Below, piece after piece: positions 1 through 12,290 of a DNA stretch of 64,000 nt; position 1 is the stretch's first letter, and every line of letters starts with the position of its first letter. The notes below the pieces were generated by a model. It saw only the letters and a list, made by a program, of their open reading frames with translations, had not been told where the DNA came from and searched no databases. This DNA comes from Lates calcarifer (lineage: Eukaryota > Chordata > Actinopteri > Centropomidae): the NCBI RefSeq assembly GCF_001640805.2, contig NC_066835.1, positions 7,372,227-7,436,226 of the forward strand, written 5' to 3'. Position numbers and translations under genes: made by a program.

Positions 1-3000
1 TTTGTAAAGTTCCTTAAACTGGTGCAATGCTTTCACTAAACCAACATTGTCAGGACATAAAAAAGCATGGTTAATTTTAATTTTTAACTGACTCAATTTA
101 AACCTAACAAAAGAAGCTGGTGCAGAAGATGCATGCACAGGAATGAGAGAGATAAATAATTTATGATGCAATCAAACTTGTGGTGTCAAAGTGGTTAAAA
201 TCTGCTTTGCTACAAACAAAAGCCAGAGTAACACTCTCATCACAATTGTGATGTAAGAGCACACGCAAGACCATTTAGACAGTTGCTGCACAGTTTATCG
301 CCACCAGTGACACAATGAGTCATCTATTCACTGTGTGAAGAAGAAAATATGCGATATATATCGAGTTTTCTTGTGAAGAAATAAAAGTTACAGTATGTTT
401 ATTCAGTATGTCTCACCAAAACACACTTGGTGTATCCTTGAAGCCTAAAGAACATACTGAATGCATTTTCATCTTTACAGAACAACTGCAAAGCAGATTT
501 TTTTTGAATATTTTGGGCTGTACTTTGATTATGTTCATGTTTATTTGCAAACAGTCTTATTCGTCACTGCGTTCAATGGCACACTGGTGCATTTCCTAGT
601 GTGCTACCACCACCTGTGGCTTGGAACAATTGGCAGGAGAGTGTATTGGATCATCTGTGTACCCATGTGTGCGCATTATATACAAAATAGAGACCTGCAG
701 GGTACCTTTAACATGAGTGAAATCAAGGGGAAAAAAACAACCTTCCCATCAGTTCATATTCTCAACAGCCCTCTTGAAATGTTTTGGTTCCCACTGATAG
801 CCATCCATCCAGAAGTCCTGGATCAGGGTTTATGTGAAATCTACTTTAAGGTAAGTGCTGCACTTAATAGGAAAAAGTCAACATGCAGTAATTACTATCA
901 CTCTAAGCAGTGATATTTCCATTTGTGGTGACAACCTTAAAAAAATAGGGAAAACACAGTGACTGCTTCTCATCCCAGCTTCTCTTACTAATGAGAAGCC
1001 CATAGCTAAGCTTGCCAAACATCTGGCCATAGTGACCCAGTGATACACATTCTATTACACACACACACACTCAGATCTGAGCCAAGGCTTGCCACATGTA
1101 GACCTCTTCTGCTCTGAAATCCGGCCCATCTGGAAGATTTTCTATGCTGGCGACATGTTCCTTATAATCCAGATTTCCAACATTCCCTCTTACTCTTTTT
1201 TCCACCCTCTACTGGTTTCTCTGCAGAGCCTCTGTTTAATCATTTGCCTGCTTGTGTTCTTTTGGTTTTTCGAAGCTGAGGTGCATTAGCAACAAATGAC
1301 ATTCACACTCTAGTACATACCTACGTACACTGTGTATGCAATGAATTTCTCACCTTATCAAGGTCCTAAACTGAAAGTCTGCTTGGATTCCGCCCTTCAT
1401 CTGTCACAAACAGCAGCTTCTGGCAAGGCCGAAAAATCTTATATATTCTACACACGGCTGCTTTAAATCCTAAGGAAAGAGCTGAGTAGTTGAGCAGTCC
1501 AAGTCTGACTTTCATGTGGTCAGTTGAATTTCCAGTTTCTGCAGCTTTTGCAGAAGCCGGATTTTTACTTGAAGCCTATTTCTTTGCTGCATCTATAGTA
1601 CGGTACATCTGGCAGCTTTTAAAATTCGCTAAAAACTCTTTCCCTCTGATCTCTTTCCCTCTCGTGTTTGTGTGTGCGCGTGTGTTGCTGCTGACAACTA
1701 CTTACGATGTGCCAGATTGTAAGAGCGCTATTGTCATGCCAGTCATGTCTGGCCACAGCTCTGTGAGTCAGCATCATCCTGCTCTGCTATTTGCCCAAGG
1801 CCAGGTTCATTAATTAGAGAAGAGTCCTGTGGGAAGGTCTGTGTTTCTCTGCCCGACGTCCCACTCTCATTACAGCTGTTTGTTAGAGTGGGGCCACAGC
1901 AACAACACCAGGGGTCCAGGGACCATCGCATAGCAGCTGGGGTGTGGAGTGTACATTGAAAATCATGGTGGTAGAAAGGGAGGGAAGTTGGAAACATACC
2001 AATAAACACAGGACACTAATAAACAACTCAGAAGGATCTCCTTAATTTTAGCTGATGGCTGCAACTTTTGACCTTTTACACATGAAGATTCCAAATGCCT
2101 AACCGTTATTTTATTATAATTTGTTAGTTTTATTGCATTTTTACTGCAAAAAACTCAAACAGAATTGTGAATCTAAACATTCATTATTGATGTCTATGCA
2201 GTGTTTTCAGACTGTGTACGCTTTAAGTAATAGTAGTAGTGGAAGTCACCTTATTATCATAATCATGAATATTCAGCACAATATAATCCTATATTCCCTT
2301 GCGTCCCAAACTGCAGCTTGAAGATACTGTCAAACGGCTGTTCTCTTGTCAGGAATTTACTTCAAAACCTGTGCATATCACTCTGCACACCTGTGATGCC
2401 ATCTGATCCACGCTTCTTCTCTGACATGTACCATACAGTAAGTGTGAAAGGAACATGAAAAGAAAATGCACAAACAGACACATAAACACAGCAACAGCAG
2501 AGGCAGCAATTACCAAACTAAAGTTAAGTACCCCATCCAGACTTATTAAGCTTAGTGGTGGAAATATCCACCCAGGGATTCATTTAGGAGAAATTAACTA
2601 ATCCTGGACACAGCCACATACAGCAGGACACACACAACAGATGATTAAAACACCACTGAGATGCAATCAATGCAGTCAATTTTGCTGTAGAACAATATAG
2701 AGTTATGTTTACTTCTTCATTAAAATATCTGTTTTATAGTAATTGGCAAAAACAAACAAAGGGCACATTATTATGGTTGTGGTGCACACTGTTAGTTATA
2801 TATTTATGTCTGAAAAGAAGTTTTTATAAAAAAAGATCTAGCCTTAAATACACTGGGTACAGTGACTCATACTTTTAAAGTACACATGTGAGAGATTTAG
2901 CTGCTGGGCTTGAATTCAGTCCATGCATGTGCTTCATTGCTGGGAAAGCGCTCGTCTACTGAAATATATTTTTGTTTTTCTGGGCTGACATTTTAAACTC

Positions 3001-3266
3001 AAGGATCAAAGTGCTCATCTCGTAGTTTTGTTGTGTACACCCCGTTGTAGTGTTGTTGTGTGCGTATGCTCACATGTGCATGTGGGAGTGAGGGGAAAAC
3101 AAAATTCTTAGAGGTCAATAAGCAGCTGTTTTAAAGCTCTTAGCTCAGAGGATAACTTAGCAAAAATATTTGTAGAATAGTGCAATGTAACCGGTGAGAC
3201 ATGGAGGCTGGTTTATCTGAAAGTGAGGGGGGTCTTGTGATGAGAGAGTATGCTGGACAGACTCAC
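1..3266. other. adgrb2 intron (partial), downstream of TM5 exon
   Basis: AT-rich intron sequence with no recognised exon on either strand. It holds short CA runs (about 1,060) and no clear interspersed repeat. Open frames here have no family resemblance and no plausible splice context. The next adgrb2 exon is not inside. Confidence 0.7.
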
Positions 3267-3333
3267 CAACACAATGACAGCAGCGGGGCCGACGAAGGCA
3301 TAAAGGAGACCACCCTCCAAGGATAACCAGCAA
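3267..3333 (-). CDS. adgrb2: adgrb2 exon: extracellular loop 2 and start of TM helix 5
   Basis: This is the most 3' exon visible: 67 nt, entering in phase 2 and leaving in phase 0. It encodes a Tyr completed across the junction, then '[20 protein letters not shown]' and 'VL'. C-W-L-S-L-E-G-G is the second extracellular loop with its conserved Cys-Trp, and [10 protein letters not shown] is the start of TM5. Splice sites are CCCTCCAG and GTGAGT. The continuation (V-N-M and the rest of TM5) must lie beyond base 1; I see nothing like it between 1 and 3,266. Confidence 0.94.
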
Positions 3334-4740
3334 CTGGAGGGAAAAAAAAGAACAGAGAAGCGTTTTATGCACAAAATAAAGGAAAATCACAAAACTGCTG
3401 GTGTGTAAAACGGCACTTCACCACATTCAGGTCTCACATTTCACTTACTGTGAGTGCTGAGTGCTTAACCACAACAAGTACGCAGCCAATTAAATATCAC
3501 ATTTACTTGAATAGCCTTAGTGGGGGATAAAGCAGTCTTTTCTATGGGTAGGTAAGTGCCCGTCTCTGTAAATAATGCCCTCAGTGCAGAGCAAATTTAG
3601 CATGTACATTACCTGAAACATATCCTCAAACTGTACATGGGCTTGTGAAATTTAATTTGGTGTGAAAGCTATTGAGACTTAATGAGCTTAAATGTGTCCT
3701 CTAGTGATGTCATCAGAGCTACTGAAACCCCTCTGTTGTCTTAAGGAAGCAAAAGATGAACAACACACGGCCCAAAAGCTAATGTACAGCCTTCATATTA
3801 ATGAGATGTTTAATACACATTTGTAAACATCTTTTAATTAGTTTTCCTTTAATTAATTACAAAATTGACTTGGTGCGTCCCTTTCAGATGTGAGGTAGAT
3901 AATCTCACCTCACCTCAATGAGACTGATTTTGCTCTGAAGGCCAGGAAAAATAGATTTTCTCTATCATTTCTCAAGTTCAATTTCCCAAATCTATATTCT
4001 TCCAAAGTTAGAGGTTTGTTTTGGTTATCATACATGTAAGCTTGTTGTGGTTTAGTTGGAAAAAGGTGATATCACATATCCCTGCGCATCAATCAGAATT
4101 TAGCAACAGCTATTAGCGCTTAGAATTCTTGACTGTTAAACTCTTAATAAATAATACTTACAGATGCCTCTTCCTACTTTAAATTACTACATTTATTATA
4201 TATATATTTAAAGTTCCAGAAAAGTTTTCAAGGACTTTAATGTGTCTCAAGTAGAATCACTACAGTCTAACCTCTTGTTACTGGTATTAACACTATCTTG
4301 TGTCCATTAAACGTGGACAAACTAATTCAAAGACGTGTTTTTCATTTTGCCAAGTGCATGCTGGGAGAGTCCCCCCTGTGACACAGAAAGGAAATGAGGT
4401 ATAGAAATTGGATGGATGGATAGATGGATGGAAGAAAAACTGACTGCTATGTTGATATAAATAATGTTAAGAGCTTATACATTCAGCTGTTTACAGCAGA
4501 GATGGGCTGCCCTCACTGAATTAATGACCACCTCTTCCATCTTACTCATAAACTTGCATGAAAATAATAAAAAGCGTGAAACCTTCAGGGAAGGAAAGGC
4601 AGATACACTATTTCAAATAGCAAAGGGAAAACTCTGGTATGCTTTGAGAGGTCAGAAATAAGGGCAATGGATGGTGCTGTGCCTCCAGCCCATCCAAACA
4701 GAAATCAGAGCTAAAAACTGGTATTAGCAGCAGTACTCAC
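3334..4740. other. adgrb2 intron between TM4 and TM5 exons
   Basis: 1,407-nt intron. It contains a degraded fish interspersed repeat at 4,355-4,433 and an AT-rich stretch near 4,195. Nothing coding is seen. Confidence 0.8.
4355..4433 (-). repeat. Degraded fish interspersed repeat, inverted relative to the 27.7-kb copy
   Basis: GGTATAGAAATTGGATGGAT, read on the minus strand, gives the ATCCATCC...TTTCTATACC start of the repeat at 27,667. Only the first 80 bases or so are preserved. Confidence 0.55.
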
Positions 4741-4810
4741 TAGCTGGCTGTGCCGTAACCTCTTGCTCTGGTGAAACCCACCGACACTGCTACAACGAGG
4801 GCTGGAAGAC
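4741..4810 (-). CDS. adgrb2: adgrb2 exon: TM helix 4
   Basis: The exon has 70 nt, entering in phase 1 and leaving in phase 2. It encodes 'GLPALVVAVSVGFTRARGYG' and 'TAS' plus two bases of Tyr. G-L-P-A-L-V-V-A-V-S-V-G-F-T-R is the BAI TM4 sequence and continues directly from R-F-L-C-L-G-W of the previous exon. Splice sites are CTTGCAG and GTGAGT. Reading past the donor gives a premature stop, which supports the splice call. Confidence 0.94.
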
Positions 4811-7731
4811 CTGCAAGATGAGCAGAGACAGAGAGATCAAAAAGGTGAGACAAAGGATAAAAGGGAGCCTTAATGGGGACGATGAGGCATGTCGGCCAAA
4901 TAAGATTCTCCACTGTGAACGACTCCATAAGGCTCTTCCCATTCAAATGCTAAGCAGCCATGCAATAGCACGTAAGATGTGCATATGTGGCTGAAACTGA
5001 CAGAGTGCTCTGCAGGTAAGCCCATGTACTCTGCATGTGCTCCCTGGCACAGAGGTCTAGCTACATGCATTAATAATGTGCTCAGATTCAAGATCAGAAA
5101 TAAGAAAGCTCTGATTTAGCACTGCAGGACGTTGTTGTTGCGTTGACATCTTGTGCACACTAACACTGCCATAGATGACCTATACATGCGGCATGCCTTT
5201 ACGTGGGTGTGCGCACTGAAAGTGTGTGAGCATGTGAGGCTGACAGAGAGTTTATAAAAATGTGAGATATAGCTTGGAGTGGTCAATAAGTCATGCATTA
5301 ATTAGCTAAATCAAGCAATCTGTGTGTGAGTGCGTGTGTGTGTGTAAATGAGAGTGAAAGAGAGTGAGACTGAGTGTCACAGAGCGCGTGCCAGAAAAAA
5401 GAAGGAAATATGTTGGGCCCGTAATGAGCTTGGCTCTGAAATATTCATGTAATTAACAAAGCTGTGATTATGGCTGCAAATGAAAAGCAATTAGAAAAAG
5501 TCACATTAACATTAACAAATAAGATGGTGGGGAGCCAGGCCGGTCCACTAACTAGCATGTGCAAAGTTTCAATTAGACAACAGCAACATCAGTCTTGCAT
5601 TTACCGATATATAATACTTTAAACACACAACTGTACATCAGGCATACGCACTCCACTGCTAATCTAAAACAGATCCAGTCACACCCCAAATCTCCTGTTT
5701 CCATGGCAACCGATTTCAATCACATAATTTGGGGGAGAAAATTGCAAAATGGACGTGAGGAGGATAAGCTGTTTGATCCTCTCCACTCTGCTCGACTGTT
5801 TCATGCTTTTCATGCAGCATTTGTAAGTGTATCGGCTAATTCTATAGCTGCCACTGTTCACCCAGCACACACACACACATTGTGTCAGTATCTCTCTCTC
5901 TATCTATGTGACTGTACAACATCTATACATTTTCCCTGCTCTGTATCAGGTAAGGGCATCAGTGACTTGGCAGATTAGACTGGTGGGATCAATATCAAGT
6001 GAAATGAACAGACGGTGTGTGATGTGTGTTTGTGGGTATATGTGCGGTGTGGGGGTTGCAGTTGTAATTTCTAGGGCTATCTCCAAGCATCTTGCCAGTG
6101 TTGTGCAGATGTAATCACATGTTTTGATTATCCCCTAACATCCCTGGTGCCTGTTGCATCAGGTTGTAGTACACTGAAAGGACAACATAATAGAGGGACA
6201 TGGAGGCTGAATGACAGAGAGGAGTGAAATTACCTGTATTCTGAATGTTTAGTGTGACACACTTTGTGTGTACGCACATGAAAATTACAGATATAATTAC
6301 ATTAGAATCTGTAATAAATGTGTGTAAATTTAAATGAAATTGAGCCCTTGAAGCAGCAAATAATAGTATACAGCAAAGAAAAATTGGATATAAATGAGAA
6401 AAGAGGAGATGAAGGTTATTAAGCATAATGCAGCCAACAATTTCAACACTACTACATAATAATCTGTTACATTTTCATGTACAATAGCCCTGTTTTGCTG
6501 CTCTCTGACATCAATTCATGTCACACAACAGTGGTTCAATCTACTTCCAATTCATGAAAGGATCTTCATTTGCTATGCTGAAAATTCTCTGGTACACTGA
6601 GACAGCTTATATTTCCAATAGCAGAAACTTACATTAGTACCAAATGCTATAGTGAATGCCCCTGTGATACTGAAAAGTCTCTTTCAAAGTACAGTAACTA
6701 TAGAAATTCAAGCCATTTACAGAAAAATATACTGGCCAAGAGGCTGGATTGACAGACTGAACAATAACGTGAAAGAGGGACAAAGTTAACTAATCGGTAA
6801 TAATAGTATGTTTCTATTCTGAAAAAAAGTATCCTCACTAGCCCAAAACTTACACGTCTTCACACTTCACATGTTGATTTAGGTGCTTGGCCAGTTGTGC
6901 TAACAAGTAGCGTCATGCAGTAATATAATGTTAATGTATCAAATAGCAATTTTTACTAGTGAAACCGATTAAGCTGGTAATGAAAAAGGTGACATAGTAG
7001 TTCCACAATACCACTGAAAATTAGAAAAGAAGTAGCAACAAAACAGCAAGACTAAATTAAAAAAACATGCATATTAGCAAGGCATTTACACATTTACAAA
7101 AAGCTAATATAACATTATAGTTACTTAATCATACTTGCTGCAGTTATAATACTAACACTGCTTTCTGTTGGCTATCTTTTGTGTTAATAGGCTACTGGTA
7201 GGAATAAATGGCAGAATAATAAAGGCTGTCAACTGTCTACACCCTCATGCTCATCTCAAGCTTGATCTGAACAGTGGTTTAGAGAACAAGTACAGCAAAT
7301 ACAACTTCTGCTCTGCAGTAGAGAGCATGGGTAGATGCAGTAATGTCAAGGGAACGGCTGGAGTCACAACCATGTATGTATCCCTGCATCTATTTCTGTA
7401 CTTTCTGTATGTTTTATTACTACAGGCTATTAGTGTTTGGTATTAAGAGGTACTCCATATTTCTCCAGCTGACCTTGAGATAGTATAGCACCTGCAACTG
7501 TAACATTAAAGATGGCAACAACTACAGCCTCAAAATGTTGCGTGGCAAAAATTAGACTAAAATGTTATTAGTTTTTGTTGAATACAACTAAACTAAACTT
7601 CACACTCTGTGTGAATTCTTCACTGTGCCACTTTCTGGTGTGACCAGCCTTTAAAACTAAAACTGAAATCCAGGTGCCAAACTTAACACTGCAGTCTGCG
7701 GAAGTGTGATGAGGTGCTTGTGTGTGCTCAC
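4811..7731. other. adgrb2 intron between TM3 and TM4 exons
   Basis: 2,921-nt intron with no repeat that I recognise. The 5,400-5,620 segment is rich in TAAT/ATTA-type motifs and low in simple repeats, so it might be a conserved non-coding element. The rest is unremarkable AT-rich sequence. Confidence 0.75.
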
Positions 7732-7882
7732 CCCAGCCGAGGCACAGAAAACGCTTGCGAATGAGTCGTGGCCTCATTTTGCCGATGACGGCCAGGTAGG
7801 ACTGCCACGCCTCTGTCAGCACCCAGCAGAAAGATGCCAAGAAGAAGAAATGCAGGAAGGCAGCAGTCACAGTACAGAGGCC
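7732..7882 (-). CDS. adgrb2: adgrb2 exon: TM helix 3 and intracellular loop 2
   Basis: The exon has 151 nt, entering in phase 0 and leaving in phase 1. It encodes '[20 protein letters not shown]', '[20 protein letters not shown]' and '[10 protein letters not shown]'. The Cys of 'GLCTV' is the conserved TM3 Cys expected to pair with the second extracellular loop. [17 protein letters not shown] is the family TM3 signature, and the basic R-P-R-L-I-R-K-R segment is the second intracellular loop. Splice sites are TCTTTAG and GTGAGC. Confidence 0.96.
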
Positions 7883-8390
7883 CTAAAGAGAAAACAATGT
7901 CAGGCAGAAAGAGAGAGAGATAAAACAGTTGGAGACGTTTTACGAAAAAGTACAAAAAGGTAGTTTTGTGAGAGGTGAGATGAATCATCTCTGAGGACTA
8001 GTCAGCAAAGGAAAATGAAAACTCCGCAAAATAAAGAGGACAAAGGGGAAAAGGGAGTCTGATAAAGAACATATTGTGCAGAAAAATAGGAGTTGAAACT
8101 GTGTTTTTGATTTTGATCAATACTGACCACCACGCAGTGCTTAGTCAGAGAACTCGGAGTGCTTTATGCCAAAAATGTCAGCCTCCTCTGTGAGAACTCC
8201 ACTGAACAAACTTTGTCTACAGTTGACCCCTGAGATTTATTTATTTATTTTGATTTATTTATTTATTTTATTTATTTATTTTGTTTTCCCTGGCCCAAGT
8301 GTGTTGACGAGATTTGCTGTTGAAATGCAGTTTCAGCAAGTGAGAGAAGAATTTTCTGTACGTTTTCATCTTGTGCATCTATTGCCTTAC
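7883..8390. other. adgrb2 intron between TM2 and TM3 exons
   Basis: 508-nt intron holding a TTTA-type tandem repeat at 8,236-8,283 and nothing else of note. Confidence 0.85.
8236..8283. repeat. (TTTA)n-type simple repeat
   Basis: About 48 bases of TTTA units with two interruptions (TTTTGA and TTTTA). Confidence 0.9.
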
Positions 8391-8493
8391 CTTGCTAAGT
8401 GTTTGAGATTGTCCCACCAAAATCAATAAGTTGGAGGCCAGGATAGAGAGGCAGAAATTCACCAAGATGATCGATCTCTCTGAACGGATATAC
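8391..8493 (-). CDS. adgrb2: adgrb2 exon: intracellular loop 1 and TM helix 2
   Basis: The exon has 103 nt, entering in phase 2 and leaving in phase 0. It encodes '[20 protein letters not shown]' and '[15 protein letters not shown]'. The [11 protein letters not shown] loop and [10 protein letters not shown] helix are highly conserved in BAI receptors. Splice sites are TCCGTAG and GTAAGG. It is separated from the TM1 exon by only 351 nt. Confidence 0.94.
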
Positions 8494-8844
8494 CTACGGA
8501 GCAGAGGACGAGTGAGGAAAAGAGAGACGGAGAGAGGACAGACATGTGAGATGAGTATTTATGACAGTTTGACGAACTGAACAGCAACTTTTTGGACACT
8601 GCAGAGTCATTAGCTTGATTTTGCCATCTGTCATATGTGTTGCTCAAAAACTAATCACCACCCCCTGCTGCAGTTGAACCATTTGTTCCTTATTAGGCCT
8701 CATTGGAGTTTTGGCACAGCAGAGGACGCACATGTACTAGGTAGCCTGAATAGTGCTTGGGGAGTGTGTGACTATAGACACATGCATGATACCATCAAGT
8801 CTTTGTGTGTGTGTGTGTGTGCATATGTATGTGTGTGTTCTCAC
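8494..8844. other. adgrb2 intron between TM1 and TM2 exons
   Basis: 351-nt intron. It holds the TG/CA tract at 8,804-8,838 next to the TM1 donor; the remainder is unremarkable. Confidence 0.85.
8804..8838. repeat. (TG)n tract, CA-rich in the transcript, just after the TM1 donor
   Basis: On the plus strand this is a TG run interrupted by GCATATGTA. In the adgrb2 pre-mRNA it is a CA-rich tract starting a few bases beyond the TM1 exon donor. Confidence 0.9.
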
Positions 8845-8948
8845 CTCCAGAAGGCAGCATAAATTAGCAGCAGGATGAGCAAAGCGGTGCAGGAAACCCC
8901 ACAGCCCACCATGAGGGGCACAGAGGGCATGCTGGTAGGACCCATGTC
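8845..8948 (-). CDS. adgrb2: adgrb2 exon: TM helix 1
   Basis: The exon has 104 nt, entering in phase 0 and leaving in phase 2. It encodes '[20 protein letters not shown]' and '[14 protein letters not shown]' plus two bases of Arg. The hydrophobic stretch starting at PLMVGCGVS is TM1, and I-Y-A-A-F-W-R leads into the first intracellular loop. Splice sites are TCTCCAG and GTGAGA. A CA-rich tract begins in the intron a few bases beyond the donor. Confidence 0.94.
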
Positions 8949-9524
8949 CTGGAGAGAGTGAAAAGGAGGGAGAGAGGAGGGACAGAGAGGGGAAAATGGA
9001 TAGTTAATAATTATTTACACTTTACATCAGCTTTGCTTCATAGGGGTTTACATGAGAGAGATTTAACATGCAGAGATTACAGAGATTCAACATACATTTA
9101 TATGGTTACTAGTTAATACTGGCTAAGAGGAACCCCACTACAGAAATTCTGCTCTTCTCTATTGCAAAATTGGACAAGTCAAAATCATTATTCTTTTAAT
9201 TAGGTGACCAAAGAAAGTAAATCCCATGACAATTTGCCATCTGTACTATCCACCATGTTAAACTTCCTGAACAAAAACATACAGTAAAATGACAACTAGT
9301 ATTTCCAGATGACAAACAGTCTGCCTGAGAATGTAAGGTTGTCTGTATTATGCAGGGTCATACACAGGGTTAGTTGTTAGTTAGGCAGATAGATGTGTGA
9401 AGGAGAGTGATAACTGATGACCTGATACTGCCTGTGTAGATTAAAGTAATTGTTGGCACATTTCCTGCTTTGCACTTACAGTATCTATTAACTCTTACAC
9501 TCCCTTAGTTGTAATCCCTCTGGT

Positions 9525-9588
9525 AGACCCTTTTAATTATAGCCTGCTAATTACATGCAATTACCTTTAATTAGAATTACAAGGGTCT
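9525..9588. repeat. 64-bp imperfect palindrome rich in TAATTA-type motifs
   Basis: The segment starts AGACCCTTTTAATTA and ends TTACAAGGGTCT. Its reverse complement closely matches itself, with the centre at TAATTACATGCAATTA. Further TAATTA or ATTA motifs follow at about 9,566, 9,614 and 9,718. It could be a short transposon remnant or a homeodomain binding cluster. Confidence 0.7.
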
Positions 9589-11971
9589 GTTAGATGGAGC
9601 TGGATAATAACACATAATTAGACTATTCTGAAAGTTGCTCTTTGTTCGAAGTACTGCACCTATCTTGGCTGCTGTGATGTCACCTATGAAACTTTTCCAA
9701 CATTACCCACAGACCTTGTAATTATAATTACAGTTTCAGTTTACTGTTAAGGACTGACACATGAAGACTTATTCAACTAACCAATCAACTGCCTAGAGCC
9801 CCGTATGATGCAGGCTTAAGAATAGCTTCATTTATACCCAGTCTGTACCTATTTACACCCATTGCATGATTTCACATGTACAAGGGTAAAAGCGCTAGAC
9901 CATAGTGCATAATTAAGCGATTTAGGTCATGATGTACAGTGCACCTCTGCTTTGCTTCTCTCCCGAGGTGTGTCTTTGAAAGGATGAGGAACAGACAAAT
10001 GAAGCTGCGTGGAGAGCATGCACCCCGCCGCGTCCCAAATGGGCTTGATGTTTGGCCTGCTTTTAAGTTCTCAATCACACAATTTACCTCAATTTACCTC
10101 CTAGGGTGGCTAGCCTTCCCTTTCATCCCAAAGATTTATCACTGTACACACAAGGTGTCTTTTACTGCAAATAAAGTACATACTTGCACACAAAGGCATG
10201 TCCAGGCAGATGTGCCAAGTAATTGAAAGTCAGTGTTTAAGCTGCAAGAATGTGTGCATGTGTGTCTATTCAAGACGAGCTGAAGGCAGAGGAGGATAGC
10301 GAGAGAGAGAGAGAGGACATAAAGAATGCAAACTAAAAAGAAGGAGTAGGAGAGAAATTCAGAAAGAGATGGAGTGGGAAGAGTTAAGAACAAGTAAGAG
10401 AAAGAAAAGAGTAGGAGGTGGAAGAAATAGATAGGGAGAAAGAAAACGAGAGAGTCAAAGCTTTCCTTTTAGTGGTTTTCCTTGGCCCATCAAAGGAAGC
10501 CAATTTCTCCAGAGGAAAGTGGAAAAGGCTGGAATACCAATACGGCGCGCTCACACAAACACACTGGGAGGAGAATGGAGGTGAAACATAATCAAACTGC
10601 CTCATAAGAAAGGAAAGACCCACAAAAAGGGAGAAAGAGGGGATATGACAAGCATCTGCTTCAGGAAAAAGGGAAAGGCCTAGGAGATAGAATGAGAGAC
10701 AACAGAGACTCACTGTGTTTGATATTATGTAGAGTGGAAGGTCAAAGGATATGCAGGCATTTGTGTTTTTTTGAAGTTTGACAGATCAAACATGGAGGAT
10801 GCATGGGGAATGGAAAGCACGCACACACACACACTCAAACGAGCCTACTGAATTTCCCCTTCTCTCTCTGTCTCTTCTACTTTGTCTTAGATTAGCCTCT
10901 ACCAGACAAGTAATGGAATAAATTATACTCTTATTTGTAATTTACCCAGTATACATCCACAAATTGTCTCTCAGCTCTTCATCGTGTCAAATTGTCTGAC
11001 AGAGTTTTCTTAATTGGTACAATTAGATTATGTGTCTGCGATGAGATTAAGTATCTAATTTCATAATGTGTAAGGATGCTATGAAGGAGGAAATGGAAAA
11101 AAAAGGAAAACACCCACACACACTCTCACAAACATTCTCACAAACATAACAGATCAAGCCTGAGGGTACAGTGACACGCAAATGCCCTGCCCTAAATAGA
11201 TATAGTGATATTATGTTGCATTTGGGGGAGATACGTGCCTGCATTTTGAGTGTGTGAGCTACATGTGTGAGAAGAGAGAAAAAACAGAGAGAGAGACACA
11301 CACACACACCAGATTAGAACGAGTGTGCTGAGGCTCTGCTGTATATGGCCAGGCTCCCCTGGGCAGCTTGGCTACCATGTGATGGAGAAGATAGCTATTT
11401 TCAGCTCAGGAAGTTTAACCTACTTATCTCCTCTCACTGACACTCCTCCTCCCTCCACCCCTACCTATCCTGCTACCACCCCCTCTCCCTCCCTCTCTGT
11501 GTCTCCCATTCTTACCACACTTCCTCCTACCTGTCTTACTCACTCTTAGCAGTGGTTCTCTAGTCTCTTCTTTCGCTCCTTGTCCATCTCTATGTTACCA
11601 CCTCTTTTCTATTAAATCCTACAGTTACAGTGTTGAGACTACATATTACTGGACTTGTTCTTGGTAATTTCACAGATGCATGCTCCACATGAGGAATATA
11701 AGAGTGGGTTTAAGTATGTATCCTTGTGTGTATTCAACACCAGTTGACTTACGTAGTGAGTTTGTGTCTCATAGCCCCACATTGTAGGTTGTGAAAGTGC
11801 AACGCTATGTTTTCCAAAACAGTGGCATTTTGGAAACTTAAGGCTTTTTTCCCCATAAGTTCTCATATGAAAAAAAAGAGATCCTTTGTAATTGTGTAAA
11901 CCATGCTTATGGCTAAAGACGACACCTGTAGGAGTTCTGGGAGGCTATATTTAGACACAGCAATACTGTTG

Positions 11972-12048
11972 TTGGCATGCTAACATGCTGATGTTAAGCA
12001 ATTATAATACTTATCATGCTCACCATCTTAGTTTAGCATTTAGCACAA
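11972..12048. repeat. Teleost interspersed repeat fragment (GCTAACATGCTGATG type)
   Basis: It contains GGCATGCTAACATGCTGATG, then CACCATCTTAGTTTAGCATT. These strings I associate with a repeat common in percomorph fish. It is degraded and truncated on both sides. Family assignment is from memory. Confidence 0.5.
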
Positions 12049-12091
12049 AAAACACAATAGACTTCAGCTTTGGAAAAAGTGAAAACTACTT

Positions 12092-12195
12092 GATTAAAGC
12101 TGCTATAATCACTATTTTTATATATTAACAATGAACCAAGTACCAATGAACCAATGGTCATATTTTTGTGAGAACAACCTCACTGGAATACCTCT
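12092..12195. repeat. MITE-like repeat end (TTAAAGCTGCTATAAT terminus)
   Basis: It begins with GATTAAAGCTGCTATAATCA followed by an AT-rich stretch and AACAATGAACCAA. The terminus is the approximate inverse of ATTATAGCTGCTTTAAAAG at 17,142-17,160, which suggests one shared family of small DNA-transposon-like elements. Confidence 0.45.
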
Positions 12196-12290
12196 GCATA
12201 AAGAAGGATTTCAGTGTCTTTCAGCTCTGTATGCACTGTATGCTACCTGTCCAGCACCAAATACTGGACAGCTAAGGTAGTATGTAGTAT

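Noticed and set aside
461..913. 150-codon plus-strand open frame near the window start
   Set aside because: The composition is that of AT-rich intron; no known family, no Kozak-like start context of note. Considered as a small gene and dropped.
1..3266. Search for the remaining TM5 to TM7 exons
   Set aside because: No minus-strand sequence resembling V-N-M-x-I-G-I or the TM6/TM7 signatures of BAI receptors was found.
7706..7963. Plus-strand open frame opposite the TM3 exon
   Set aside because: Antisense shadow of the TM3 exon and its flank; the minus strand carries the true conserved TM3 sequence.
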